Part shown: piece after piece, positions 63,388 to 64,000 of the stretch
How positions within the stretch are numbered: position 1 is the first letter of the stretch
Layout of the letters: each line of letters starts with the position of its first letter
Source: Alitta virens
Lineage: Eukaryota; Annelida; Polychaeta; Phyllodocida; Nereididae
NCBI GenBank assembly: GCA_932294295.1
Contig: OW028573.1
Coordinates: 13,350,155-13,414,154, forward strand
Length of the DNA: 64,000 nucleotides
Reading direction: 5' to 3'
Notes under the pieces: generated by a model
What the model was told of the DNA's origin: nothing
Database searches by the model: none
What the model saw: the letters and a program-made list of their open reading frames with translations, nothing else
Made by a program: the position numbers and the translations under genes

Positions 63388-64000
63388 TATTATATATAAT
63401 TTCTCGATTTTCCTTAATAATTTTTTCCTGAATCTGCTAATTGTAGAGGCATCGTTTCGGTGTTTTGTGTGTGATATCTGTGTTACCCATCTGTCTTTTC
63501 GTCCTTGCTGCTTAATTTAGAATAAAAGGATTGGATACTTACATTAAAATATTAAGAAGGCAATACGCTTTATATTTTGCACTCAGTTGATCTAGCATGC
63601 AGTGGTTGCGTAATGTAGTAAAATAGATTTGCAACTTAATGAAGCGTCGCAGAAAAGCAATCGACTTGATTGGCATGTGATTGGATGACTTAAGAGTTAA
63701 GGCCCATTCTTAAGATTGGTGTTTGCCTAACCTTGGCAGTTTATTAATGCTTTGAAAACACTACCATAATCAGTTAGAACTGCTAGGTTTAGAAAATTAA
63801 GTCGTAGAATTAAACTTGATCATCTAATATTGTATTTTATGGCAGATCATATTCCCCCTGGTTCAAATAATGTTGTTTTTTCTGATGACTAATGTTAAAC
63901 ATTACTGAATCTGTAAGAATACATAATACTCACTGGTACCATTTTTTAGTCGTACCAATGCTCGAAATTATTTTTGGACTGACAGATTTATGAAATATTG
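63388..64000. other. Nothing recognised
   Basis: AT-rich end of the window without coding or repeat signal. Confidence 0.5.

Overview
The window is nuclear DNA from an animal. It is AT-rich, intron-rich and full of transposon debris. It holds most of one large multi-exon gene on the minus strand and no second gene that I can support. The mix of tRNA-derived SINEs, TTA/TAA-target foldback elements, a TTAA-target T2/Kolobok-like MITE and an L2/CR1-like LINE end suggests a marine invertebrate, possibly a deuterostome. The species cannot be fixed from sequence alone.

The gene runs right to left from about 46854 to its stop codon at 7301-7303. I placed 19 coding exons by splice sites, reading phase and domain continuity. 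They join without a phase error into 2,711 codons plus a stop. The 5' end is missing: the first visible exon starts inside a codon and no upstream exon is recognisable in the 17 kb to the right. From N to C the visible protein has cadherin repeats, one fibronectin type III domain, 43 EGF-like repeats (36 begin in a single 4.2-kb exon), a hormone-receptor (HormR) domain, a GAIN domain with a GPS cleavage site (HL|T), seven transmembrane helices and a tail ending in the PDZ-ligand-like TEL. This is an adhesion G-protein-coupled receptor. It resembles CELSR/Flamingo in pairing cadherins and EGFs with a GAIN-7TM module, but no laminin-G domain is visible, a fibronectin III domain is present, and the EGF array has Notch-like composition and length.

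Layout by region: 1-6980 is 3' flank with two SINEs and a 2.1-kb foldback element (3205-5351). 7301-12060 is the compact 3' gene half (7TM, GPS, GAIN), interrupted by one 1.3-kb TTAA-target MITE. 12061-16406 is an intron with several repeat layers, including two TTA-target elements back to back. 16407-24813 is HormR plus the EGF array. 25281-29499 is fibronectin III. 36849-46854 is cadherin; its introns hold a 19-copy, 48-bp tandem array and a T-rich foldback element. 46855-64000 has no recognised exon; it holds a LINE 3' end, a 2.8-kb relative of the 3205 element, dispersed repeats and a 131-bp near-palindromic MITE.

How the parts probably work together (inference from family knowledge): the cadherin/FN3/EGF stalk would mediate adhesion, the GAIN domain would self-cleave at the GPS, and the fragment starting TNFA would act as tethered agonist for the 7TM domain.
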